DNA of 21,304 nt. Source: CAZKUN01 sp964555935. GTDB lineage: Bacteria; Armatimonadota; Zipacnadia; Zipacnadales; VGFC01. Numbering within the stretch: the first letter of the stretch is position 1; each line of letters opens with the position of its first letter. Made by a program: the position numbers and the translations under genes. The notes under the pieces were generated by a model, which saw only the letters and a program-made list of their open reading frames with translations, did not search any database and had not been told where the DNA came from. Location of the stretch: contig CAZKUN010000162.1 in the NCBI GenBank assembly GCA_964555935.1, positions 1-21,304 of the forward strand. Reading direction: 5' to 3'. Shown one piece after another: positions 15,098 to 21,304 of the stretch.

Positions 15098-16498
15098 ATG
15101 GGACCGTTGACGCAAGATGATCTGCAGCGGATGGACTCCGAGGCGATACGGATTCTGGGCGAGATGGGCGTGTGGGTCGATCATGACGAGGTGCGGGCGG
15201 CGCTCGTGAAGGCCGGCGCTGAGGAGACCGGGCAGGCGAAGGTTCTCAGGCTGCCCGAAGGCCTCGTGAGGGACTCGATCGCCGTCGCGCCGAAGACGGT
15301 GCGGCTGAGCACGCTGAGTGGGGAAGATGTGGACCTCACCGCGAATGGCCCGACCGTGTTCTGGGGCGGGAACGCGCTGCACATCACGACCCTCGGCGAG
15401 CGCAAGGAGATGACGTCGGAATCGCTGGGGCAGCTCGTGAGGCTCTACGACCGGCTGGAGCACGTGCACGCGCCGGTGTCGACGTCGATGGTGGATTTCC
15501 CGCCGACGAGTCGGGACTTCGTGGGATTCCGAGTGCTCGCGCAAAACTCCAGCAAGCATCTCAGGCCGTGCGTCTTCACCCCCGCGGGGCCGCTGACGAT
15601 CCTCGATATGGCGAACGTTGTGGCGCCGCGACCGTATGACCAACACCCCGTGTTCAGCCTCGGGTACACGTGCGTGAGCCCGCTCAGGTGGAGCAACGCG
15701 GCATGTGATCTCTTCTACCTGACATCGGGCAAGCGGATCCCAATGATGATCAACGTCGAGCCGCTCGCGGGCGCAACCGCGTCGGTGACCTTGGCGGGAT
15801 CAATCGCGCAAGGCAACGCGGAAGCGCTGGCGGGGTTCATCATCACCCAGACGCTGGAACCGGGACGCCCGTGCGTGTACAACATGGGTTTCGCGCATCC
15901 ATTCGACATGCGGTCGCTGATCTCGCTGACGGGCGCGGCTGAGTGCGGCCTCCACGCGGCATCGGGCGCGCAGATCGCGCAGTACTACGACTTGCCGAGC
16001 GCGAGCTGGATGAGCACCGAGAGCTGCGTGCCCGACGCGCAAGCAGGGCTTGAGAAGGTGGTCACCGGGATGCAGCACGCGCTGGCGGGAGTGAACATCA
16101 TCTGGGGGATCGGCCAGCTCGACAGCCAACAGAGCCTGTCGATGGAGATGGCGGTGATCGATAACGACATCGCCGGGCAGCTTCTCCGCGCGCAGAAGGG
16201 CGTGCCCGTCAACGACGAGATGCTGGCCATGCCCGTGCTGGATGAAGTGGGCATCGGCGGGACGTTCATGACCCATGACCACACGCTCGACAACTATCGC
16301 GACCAGCTTCACTATCCGGACGTCATCCACCGGGGCGAGCGGCAGCCGTGGGAAGAGGCCGGCGGGAAGTGGATCCATGAGGTGGCGCACGACCGGGCGA
16401 TGGAACTGCTGGCCGAGGAGAGGGAGCCGCATCTGACGGAGGACCAAGAGCGGGAGATGCTGGCTATCGAGGCGCGGAGGTTGGAGGAGATACGGTAG
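15098..16498 (+). CDS. Trimethylamine methyltransferase (MttB) family protein, non-pyrrolysine
   Basis: A 466-residue soluble protein of the MttB superfamily, TIM-barrel methyltransferases that pass a methyl group from a quaternary or tertiary amine to a corrinoid protein. Landmarks are the N-terminal EAIRILGEMGVWVDHDEV, the FWGGNALHI region (88-96), SSKHLRPCVFTP (151-162), VTLAGSIAQGNAEALAGFI (230-248) and ESCVPDAQAGLEK (308-320). In methanogen MttB the pyrrolysine lies just before a PDAQAG-like motif; the matching residue here appears to be Cys310, and there is no in-frame TAG, so this belongs with the non-Pyl homologues (glycine betaine, proline betaine, carnitine and similar substrates). 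No corrinoid protein or RamA-like activator is in the window. A small-membrane-protein gene follows. Confidence 0.88.
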   Translation: MGPLTQDDLQRMDSEAIRILGEMGVWVDHDEVRAALVKAGAEETGQAKVLRLPEGLVRDSIAVAPKTVRLSTLSGEDVDLTANGPTVFWGGNALHITTLGERKEMTSESLGQLVRLYDRLEHVHAPVSTSMVDFPPTSRDFVGFRVLAQNSSKHLRPCVFTPAGPLTILDMANVVAPRPYDQHPVFSLGYTCVSPLRWSNAACDLFYLTSGKRIPMMINVEPLAGATASVTLAGSIAQGNAEALAGFIITQTLEPGRPCVYNMGFAHPFDMRSLISLTGAAECGLHAASGAQIAQYYDLPSASWMSTESCVPDAQAGLEKVVTGMQHALAGVNIIWGIGQLDSQQSLSMEMAVIDNDIAGQLLRAQKGVPVNDEMLAMPVLDEVGIGGTFMTHDHTLDNYRDQLHYPDVIHRGERQPWEEAGGKWIHEVAHDRAMELLAEEREPHLTEDQEREMLAIEARRLEEIR

Positions 16499-16554
16499 GG
16501 ACGGCAACGAAAGCGGGAAGACTCGAAGACGCGAAGACGGACGAAGAACGGCGT
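16499..16554. repeat. 56-bp direct repeat, copy 1, immediately after the MttB stop
   Basis: It starts on the base after the TAG at 16496-16498. It matches copy 2 at 16767-16822 with one mismatch (G versus A) over 56 bp. Inside, GAAGAC recurs three times with an 8-bp period. Confidence 0.85.
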
Positions 16555-16583
16555 TCGGGGTCGAAACCTCTCTTACGGGGATT

Positions 16584-16590
16584 GGGAGGG
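16584..16590 (+). promoter_or_regulatory. Shine-Dalgarno GGGAGGG of the small membrane protein gene
   Basis: GGGAGGG lies 5 bases before ATG 16596 and 8 bases before the adjacent ATG 16599. The spacing slightly favours the second ATG. The site strongly supports this short frame as a real gene. Confidence 0.65.
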
Positions 16591-16595
16591 TACCG

Positions 16596-16766
16596 ATGAT
16601 GGGTGCGTTCGGACTTCAGGAATTGCTGCTCGTATCGGTGCTCGTGGTGATTCACGGGTTGATTATCTACGTTCTGATCCGCGCATTCGGGAGCAAGGCA
16701 AGGCGGGACAAGGTCGAGGCCTTGGAGGCGCGAGTGGCAGAGCTTGAGGATGAGCGGAACGAGTAA
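16596..16766 (+). CDS. Small single-TM membrane protein, 56 residues
   Basis: A short frame with a strong Shine-Dalgarno. It has one hydrophobic helix (about 9-30, ELLLVSVLVVIHGLIIYVLI), then a basic turn (RAFGSKARRDK), then a charged helix with coiled-coil-like heptads (VEALEARVAELEDERNE). This is the layout of a small inner-membrane protein with a cytoplasmic helix that may bind a partner. No family is recognised. The N-terminus faintly recalls TatA, but the FGP hinge and amphipathic helix are missing. It lies between two copies of a 56-bp repeat and follows the MttB gene. Confidence 0.65.
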   Translation: MMGAFGLQELLLVSVLVVIHGLIIYVLIRAFGSKARRDKVEALEARVAELEDERNE

Positions 16767-16822
16767 GGACGGCAACGAAAGCGAGAAGACTCGAAGACGC
16801 GAAGACGGACGAAGAACGGCGT
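16767..16822. repeat. 56-bp direct repeat, copy 2, immediately after the small membrane protein stop
   Basis: It begins on the base after TAA 16764-16766 and differs from copy 1 (16499-16554) by one base. The two copies lie 268 bp apart and each directly abuts a stop codon. Confidence 0.85.
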
Positions 16823-16835
16823 CGTGCCGGATGGA

Positions 16836-16863
16836 ACACCAAGGTCACCAAGGGACACCAAGG
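16836..16863. repeat. Short tandem CACCAAGG repeat
   Basis: Three near-identical units of (A/T)CACCAAGG start at 16836, 16845 and 16855, just past the 56-bp repeat and about 40 bp from the end of the convergent lipoprotein gene. No coding or clear regulatory role is visible. Confidence 0.6.
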
Positions 16864-16903
16864 ACGGTGGATGTGGAGCACGGATGGTGGCGGGCGGAGC
16901 GGG

Positions 16904-18442
16904 CTAGCTTGGGGACTGGGTGATGCGGTAGACGACGTCGCCGATGTAGGTGACGTATTGGACCGAGCCGTCGGGGGCGAAGGTTGGGCCGCCGGGGGCG
17001 ATGGAACCATAGATGGGTCCGGGCTGGGCGTCGAGCACGACGCGGGAGCCCTCAGGGCCCTCGGCGATGTAGGCGAAGTGAGCGCTATCGGCGCTCCACG
17101 TGAGGCTGCCGTCGCGCATCTCCACGTGCTCGGTCCGTTGCTTCCCGTCGAGGATGATCGCCCATTTGCTGTAAAGCCTCGCGCCGTAGCCCACGCGCTG
17201 ACCGTCAGGACTGAACACGACGCCATCGGGCAGGACTCCCTCGCACGGCTCGCCCTCGATGTCGCCGATGACGACGTAGGCCAGCTTCCCTCGCGCCGCG
17301 ACGTAACCGACCTGATCCGACCCCGGCCGGAATCGAAGCCCGAGGATGTTGTCGTATTCCGGACCCTCCTGCCCATCCAACACGACCCGGTCCATTGCGT
17401 CGCGCTCGGCCACGTAGGCGAAGTGCTCGCCGTCATCGCTGAAGGTGAGGCTGAGCGGATCGATGGTGTCGTAGACCGGGCCGGCTTCACGATGCGTGAC
17501 GACGGAGCGGCCCTTGGGGAGCTTCACGACAAAGGCGAGGGCGGCGCCGCCAGGGCTGAAGGTGATGCTGTCGTCGAGGACGGTGTCGTAGTCGACGTCG
17601 GTCGGGGTTGGGACCTCTCCCACAGGCGATGCGACGCCGATGTCGTGGTGGCCGTTGAGGTCGAACGTGTAAGCCAGGCGAGTGCCGTCAGGACTCCATC
17701 GCCAGACGCTGCCGAGGGCGTCGACGGGCATCGACTCATCACCGTCAACGACAACGAACCAGCGATCGCCCTTCTCGGCGGCGTAGGAGACGTGCCGGGA
17801 GTCGGGGCTGAATCTGAGCGAGTCGACGCCGGTTCCATCGTAGGGCTCGTCGGGCTTGTGGTCGATGGCGACGCGCGGGAGGCCGTCGCGCACTCCGACG
17901 TAGGCGGTTCGCTTGCCGTCAGGGCTGAAGCAGAGATCGAGGATGGCGTCATACCGCGGCCCAACTGCACTGTCGACCACGACGCACAGACCGCCCTCGC
18001 GCCCGGCGACGTAGGCAAGGCGGCGGGCATCGGGACTGAAGCGAGGGCGGGGCCCCGTCACCGCGTCAAACCGCTCGCCCTCCTCGCCGTCGGCGACGAC
18101 GAAGAATCGGTCGCCATCGGTGGCGGCGTATAGGAAGCGCGAGCTATCGGGGCTGAAAGTGAGACTGCCCTTGACGACGTCCGCGTAGTCCGGGCCGACC
18201 TCGCCATCGATGATGATGCGAGGGGCGCCGCCGCGCTTGGTGATGTAGGCGTAGCGGAGCCCGTTCGGGCTGACGGTGAAGTCGACCTGGATCTCATCGA
18301 GCTTGCCAAGGCGGTCTTCGGTGATGCTGCGCGGACGATTGGCGCACCCGGCGAGGAGCAGAACGCAAATGGCAGACAGCGCGAGCCAAGCTGTCGACTG
18401 ATGGGGCGCGGACCTGGGCTTGGTGAGGCGTCTGTCTGCCAT
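16904..18442 (-). CDS. Lipoprotein with a large PD40/WD40-like beta-propeller
   Basis: A 512-residue protein, taking ATG 18442, where a lipoprotein signal follows (helix ALSAICVLLLAGC, acylated Cys33). The open frame extends to 18550, but that added part has no signal character. The rest is about 11-12 repeats of roughly 40 residues of the form FSPDG.R.AYVA...VVVDG..GP.YD.I. This suggests one large or two smaller propellers of the TolB/PD40 kind, probably anchored on the periplasmic side of a membrane. The VVVDG..GP.YD element recurs in most repeats and is a distinctive sub-type. Propellers bind partners or ligands; no enzymatic residues are recognised. The zinc dehydrogenase gene is upstream on the same strand, 120 bp away. 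Confidence 0.8.
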   Translation of the reverse strand: MADRRLTKPRSAPHQSTAWLALSAICVLLLAGCANRPRSITEDRLGKLDEIQVDFTVSPNGLRYAYITKRGGAPRIIIDGEVGPDYADVVKGSLTFSPDSSRFLYAATDGDRFFVVADGEEGERFDAVTGPRPRFSPDARRLAYVAGREGGLCVVVDSAVGPRYDAILDLCFSPDGKRTAYVGVRDGLPRVAIDHKPDEPYDGTGVDSLRFSPDSRHVSYAAEKGDRWFVVVDGDESMPVDALGSVWRWSPDGTRLAYTFDLNGHHDIGVASPVGEVPTPTDVDYDTVLDDSITFSPGGAALAFVVKLPKGRSVVTHREAGPVYDTIDPLSLTFSDDGEHFAYVAERDAMDRVVLDGQEGPEYDNILGLRFRPGSDQVGYVAARGKLAYVVIGDIEGEPCEGVLPDGVVFSPDGQRVGYGARLYSKWAIILDGKQRTEHVEMRDGSLTWSADSAHFAYIAEGPEGSRVVLDAQPGPIYGSIAPGGPTFAPDGSVQYVTYIGDVVYRITQSPS

Positions 18443-18487
18443 GTTGGTTCGCGGTGGGACGGACGGCGCGGGCCGGATACTTGCGCT

Positions 18488-18502
18488 CGTGTCTTCGACA
18501 CG
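18488..18502 (-). terminator. Small hairpin between dehydrogenase and lipoprotein genes
   Basis: CGTGTC, loop TTC, GACACG is a perfect 6-bp stem. Read on the minus strand it lies 60 bases after the dehydrogenase stop and 45 before the lipoprotein start, with a GAA loop. No T-run follows, so terminator function is weakly supported. Confidence 0.3.
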
Positions 18503-18562
18503 TGCTCGTATTCGCCCCCTCCGACGGCATGCATGAGTTAGGAAGCCCACGCTACGAGACGG

Positions 18563-19555
18563 CTACTCCCAGTTCAGGATGGCTTTGCCTTGGAGGCCCT
18601 GTTCGAGGCCGGAGTAGGCCTCCTGAGCGTTCTCGAAGCTGGTTTCCATTGTCATCAACCGCTCGATGTCGAGACCGTTGCGGTACATCTCCAGCATGTC
18701 CGGGTACCAACCCGGATGGGAGACCCAGTTGCCGAAGATCGTCATGTTTCGCTTCATGATGAGCTTCTGCGGGTCGAGGGTCTGGGGACCGTGGCCGACC
18801 TGGCAGATGATGCCCTCGGGCTTGGTGGCGTCGACGGCGCAATCGAGCGTGTCCTGTCGGCCGGAGCACTCGAAGCAGGCGTCCGGCCCGATGCCATCGG
18901 TGAGGTCCTTGAGCGTGGCGACGAGGTCGTCAGTGGTGGTGGGGTCGATGGTCTGCCAAGCGCCCATCCTCTGGGCGAGTTCGCGACGTTTCGCGATCGG
19001 CTCAACCGCGATCGGCCAGGCGCCGAGGTATTTTTGGACCAGCACCATCCCCAGCCCGACCGGGCCGCAACCGAAGACGCAGGTGACATCGCCTGGCCCA
19101 ACGCCGGCGCGCGTGGTGCCGCCATACGGGACGCCAAGACCGTCGCCGCAGAGAAGGACCGCGACGGCGGCTGAGACATCATCGGGCAGCTTTACCATGG
19201 CGTTGGCGCGCGAGGTGATGTACTGCGCGTGCGTGGCGCTGGGAGTGCCGACCTCGGCGCAGAATGTGTCGCGGCCTCGGCGACACCAACGGCACTTGCC
19301 GCAGCCCTGAAGCGTGAAGACACCGACGCGGTCGCCCTCTTCCCACTGGGCGTGGCCGTTGGGGTCGGCAATGATGCCCGAGACCTCGTGGCCGCCGTTC
19401 ATGTCCATGGCGTTCTCGCCGCGGAATGAATGCATCTCCCCACCGCAAACACCGCTGGCGGTTACCTTGACCAGGACTTCGTTCTCAGCCGGGACGGGCA
19501 TGGGATACTCGGCGATCTCAACCTGCTTGTTGCCCAGAATATGTACGGCTTTCAT
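18563..19555 (-). CDS. Zinc-dependent alcohol dehydrogenase (MDR superfamily)
   Basis: A 330-residue medium-chain dehydrogenase. The GroES-like N-terminal domain carries catalytic-zinc ligands Cys37 (GVCGGEMH) and His56/Glu57 (GGHEVSG). The structural-zinc loop has Cys85, Cys88, Cys91 and Cys99 (GCGKCRWCRRGRDTFC). The Rossmann domain contains VFGCGPVGLGMV (160-171) and Glu185 at the end of the second strand, which favours NAD over NADP. It resembles polyol, threonine and sorbitol dehydrogenase-like members; the substrate cannot be told. ATG 19555 is preceded on the minus strand by GAGAGGAG at 9 bases. It may form an operon with the lipoprotein gene downstream and is divergent from the PD40 gene at 19743. 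Confidence 0.9.
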   Translation of the reverse strand: MKAVHILGNKQVEIAEYPMPVPAENEVLVKVTASGVCGGEMHSFRGENAMDMNGGHEVSGIIADPNGHAQWEEGDRVGVFTLQGCGKCRWCRRGRDTFCAEVGTPSATHAQYITSRANAMVKLPDDVSAAVAVLLCGDGLGVPYGGTTRAGVGPGDVTCVFGCGPVGLGMVLVQKYLGAWPIAVEPIAKRRELAQRMGAWQTIDPTTTDDLVATLKDLTDGIGPDACFECSGRQDTLDCAVDATKPEGIICQVGHGPQTLDPQKLIMKRNMTIFGNWVSHPGWYPDMLEMYRNGLDIERLMTMETSFENAQEAYSGLEQGLQGKAILNWE

Positions 19556-19729
19556 GCGCGAATGCTCCTCTCAGCAATTGCAGCTCAACGCTACGTGCCC
19601 ATGCGATTCCCCGGCGTGGCACCATATCCCTCCGCGTTACCGGGCGCCTCGGCTGACAGGTATGATGTAAGTGAACGACGAAACGGTTCTATGGTTGACG
19701 CGTAGATGCCTATAGAGTCCACGTGTAGC

Positions 19730-19737
19730 GGAGGTGA
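19730..19737 (+). promoter_or_regulatory. Shine-Dalgarno GGAGGTGA that selects a TTG start
   Basis: GGAGGTGA lies 5 bases before TTG 19743. An in-frame GTG at 19734 falls inside this site, so it is a poor start. Starting at TTG gives a clean signal peptide. Confidence 0.7.
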
Positions 19738-19742
19738 GCGGA

Positions 19743-21304
19743 TTGCGGGCATTGGCTGGGGTGGTAACGTGCCTGATGGTCGTGGCGCCGGTTGTTCCGG
19801 CTGCGGCGCAGGTGCCGCCGGGCCTGATGCAGTGGCTTGATGTGGAGACGGCCGGGGGCGAGACCTTCGGGATGACCCCTCTGCTGATGCCAAACGGGGC
19901 GAAGACCAGCATCTCGGTCGTCCACGGCGCGGGGATTACTGGGCTGTATGAGTTGCAGCGGGTGGGTGAAGCGACCGGCGCGGTCGCGCGCACGGCGCCC
20001 GGGTGGATCGCGTTCGCCTCGGATCGGGGTGGCCGCGAGCGCGTGCACGTGATGCGATCAGACGGCACGGAGATGCAGGCCATTGGTCCCGACGATGCGC
20101 GGACCGCGTGGCCAGACTTCTCTCCCGATGGGCGTCACATCGCGTTTGAGTACGGCGAGGGCGGCGCGGTCGACATCGTGGTGATGGCGCTGGACGGCAG
20201 CTTCATCACCAACATCACGAAGGGCGGCTCTCAGTGCGGGAAGCCGGACTGGGCCCCCGACGGGTCGCAGATCCTGTTCTCGTCCGGCGTCGAGGGCACG
20301 CAGGATCTCTACGTGGCCCGCCCCGATGGCAGTCAGATCGCCCCGTTGCTCGTGTACGCCGGGTCCGACGAAGTAGATCCAGTCTGGTCCCCCGACGGCA
20401 CGCGCGTTGCGTTCCGCTCAACATCAGAGGGTCGCGGCGACATATTCGTCTGCAACGCCGACGGCTCGAACCCCACGAACATGACGCGGCACCCAGGGCC
20501 CGACTACGATCCCGAGTGGTCGCCCGACGGGTCGCAGATCGCGTGGACGTCCGAGCGCGACGGTAACTTTGAGATTTACGTGATGAACGCGGATGGCTCG
20601 GACCCGCAGCGACTGACCGACGACCGCGCGTGGGACTCGCGCCCAGCGTGGTCGCCGGACGGGACGCAGATCGCCTTCGACAGCGACCGAGGCGGTCGAT
20701 GGAACATCTGGGCGATGGATGCAGATGGCGGCAACCCGCACAAGATCACCGACGATCGGGAGACGGATCATTGTCCGTGTTGGACGGGTGCATCGGGCGC
20801 GGAGACGACGACCACGCCCACCACGGCACCGGCTGATGTTTTCCGCACCATCATTGGCGCGCCCGGCAGCGACGACGGGTCCGACCCGACGCTAGGCATC
20901 GCGCGGCCGATGGTCATTGCATGTCACGGGGCGGGGGGACTGAAGCGCGTCGTGGCCGTTGCATCGAACGCCCAGCCGGGCAACATGACGGTCACGCCGC
21001 TACAGCCGCTGAGCGACAAGCTGGTGGCAGTGGTGATCGGTGGCGGGAGCATGGCCGGCGTGATTGAGGATCGATCGCGAGGGCTGTTCCCGTGGGGATT
21101 CGCCGCGGGTGGCGCTGATTCGATGATCGTGCTGCTGCACGCGAAGACGGGACGAGTGAAGACGGTCATCGGCGTGACGGGCGACGATGCCGGCGTGGAG
21201 TCCGCGGAGGGGCGCCTCGTGGTGCGCGGCGCGATCGTGTCGGCGGTCGACAGGCGTGACGCAAGCCTCAACTACGCGGCAACGCAGCTTGCGGAAGTCG
21301 TCGT
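19743..21304 (+). CDS. TolB-like secreted PD40 beta-propeller protein (runs off the window)
   Basis: An open frame of 520 codons without a stop before the window end. It starts at TTG 19743 with a signal peptide, (M)RALAGVVTCLMVVAPVVPAAAQ. After a linker domain (GETFGMTPLLMPNGAKTSIS), at least six PD40 repeats follow, including SDRGGRERVHVMRSDG, WAPDGSQILFSSG, WSPDGTRVAFRS, WSPDGSQIAWTSERDGNFEI, YVMNADGSDPQRLTDDR and WSPDGTQIAFDSDRGGRWNI. This is the TolB/DPP-like propeller signature. A Thr-rich linker (ETTTTPTTAP) then leads to a separate C-terminal domain (VFRTIIGAPGSDDGSD..., AVVIGGGSMAGVIED) of unknown family that continues past the edge. It is likely a periplasmic or surface binding protein. 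It is divergent from the zinc dehydrogenase, with 187 bp between them. Confidence 0.82.
   Translation, partial: MRALAGVVTCLMVVAPVVPAAAQVPPGLMQWLDVETAGGETFGMTPLLMPNGAKTSISVVHGAGITGLYELQRVGEATGAVARTAPGWIAFASDRGGRERVHVMRSDGTEMQAIGPDDARTAWPDFSPDGRHIAFEYGEGGAVDIVVMALDGSFITNITKGGSQCGKPDWAPDGSQILFSSGVEGTQDLYVARPDGSQIAPLLVYAGSDEVDPVWSPDGTRVAFRSTSEGRGDIFVCNADGSNPTNMTRHPGPDYDPEWSPDGSQIAWTSERDGNFEIYVMNADGSDPQRLTDDRAWDSRPAWSPDGTQIAFDSDRGGRWNIWAMDADGGNPHKITDDRETDHCPCWTGASGAETTTTPTTAPADVFRTIIGAPGSDDGSDPTLGIARPMVIACHGAGGLKRVVAVASNAQPGNMTVTPLQPLSDKLVAVVIGGGSMAGVIEDRSRGLFPWGFAAGGADSMIVLLHAKTGRVKTVIGVTGDDAGVESAEGRLVVRGAIVSAVDRRDASLNYAATQLAEVV

Noticed and set aside
16596..16766. TatA-like translocase subunit
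   Set aside because: The N-terminus is faintly similar, but the FGP hinge and amphipathic helix are missing.
16499..16822. Integron cassette with attC sites around the small gene
   Set aside because: The size and position after stop codons fit loosely, but the RYYYAAC and GTTRRRY boxes and the imperfect pairing of attC sites are absent, and no integrase is nearby.
16499..16822. CRISPR array
   Set aside because: Only two repeats, separated by 212 bases that contain a good gene; no cas genes.
16871..18133. Long plus-strand open frame opposite the lipoprotein gene
   Set aside because: It is the complement of the PD40 repeats, shows Asp/Gly/Val-rich shadow composition, and has no start signal or domain.
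19695..19716. Sigma-70 promoter (TTGACG and TATAGA) for the PD40 gene at 19743
   Set aside because: The two boxes are only 10 bases apart, too close for a normal promoter, and no better pair was found.
1..21304. A complete defence, secretion or biosynthetic system
   Set aside because: The ROCO fragment is broken, no nuclease, TIR, toxin or core biosynthetic gene is present, and the catabolic-type genes lie on both strands without a shared operon.

Overview
The window is GC-rich chromosomal DNA, probably from a metagenome-assembled genome. It contains a 10-base run of N that joins two contigs. The organism looks like a diderm bacterium: there is a lipoprotein with a lipobox, a signal-peptide protein that looks like a small beta-barrel, and large membrane-bound hybrid sensor kinases. 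The gene set (ROCO GTPase, URO-D and MttB families, DUF6259-like secreted enzyme, Gfo/Idh/MocA dehydrogenase, many PD40 propellers) and the abundance of short palindromic repeats recall Planctomycetota, Armatimonadota, Hydrogenedentota and related lineages. The phylum cannot be fixed from this sequence; that placement is inference. No rRNA, tRNA, CRISPR array, transposase or phage gene was seen.

Layout. 1-2161: remains of a ROCO (Roc-COR) protein, without its GTP-binding P-loop and with a frameshift near 1260. 2216-3358: a URO-D superfamily methyltransferase-like protein with a REP-like hairpin inside its coding region. 3507-4010 (minus): an ATC-hydrolase family protein. 4113-10260 (plus): a small exported barrel-like protein followed by two paralogous hybrid histidine kinases that share a signalling core but have different sensors; a 78-bp nested palindrome lies between the kinases. 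10362-12947 (minus): a secreted protein of about 861 residues with a carbohydrate-binding-like N-terminus and a DUF6259-like catalytic region. Divergent from it, 13050-14867 (plus): a two-TM potassium channel whose end overlaps the start of a Gfo/Idh/MocA dehydrogenase. 14868-15097: two copies of a composite palindromic repeat. 15098-16498: an MttB-family methyltransferase without pyrrolysine. 16596-16766: a 56-residue membrane protein between two near-identical direct repeats. 16904-18442 (minus): a PD40 propeller lipoprotein. 18563-19555 (minus): a zinc-dependent MDR dehydrogenase. 19743 to the window end (plus): a TolB-like secreted PD40 propeller that runs off the edge.

How the genes fit. 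URO-D, MttB, Gfo/Idh/MocA and zinc-dehydrogenase families often occur together in catabolic loci for methylated amines or sugar derivatives. The secreted DUF6259-like protein suggests use of external glycans. Here these genes are spread over about 17 kb on both strands with no corrinoid protein and no transporter, so a single pathway is only a guess. The clearest functional unit is 4113-10260. The most unusual structure is in the non-coding DNA: REP-like GTAG-footed hairpins, the nested palindrome, and 56-bp repeats placed directly after stop codons. I do not see a convincing complete new defence or biosynthetic system.
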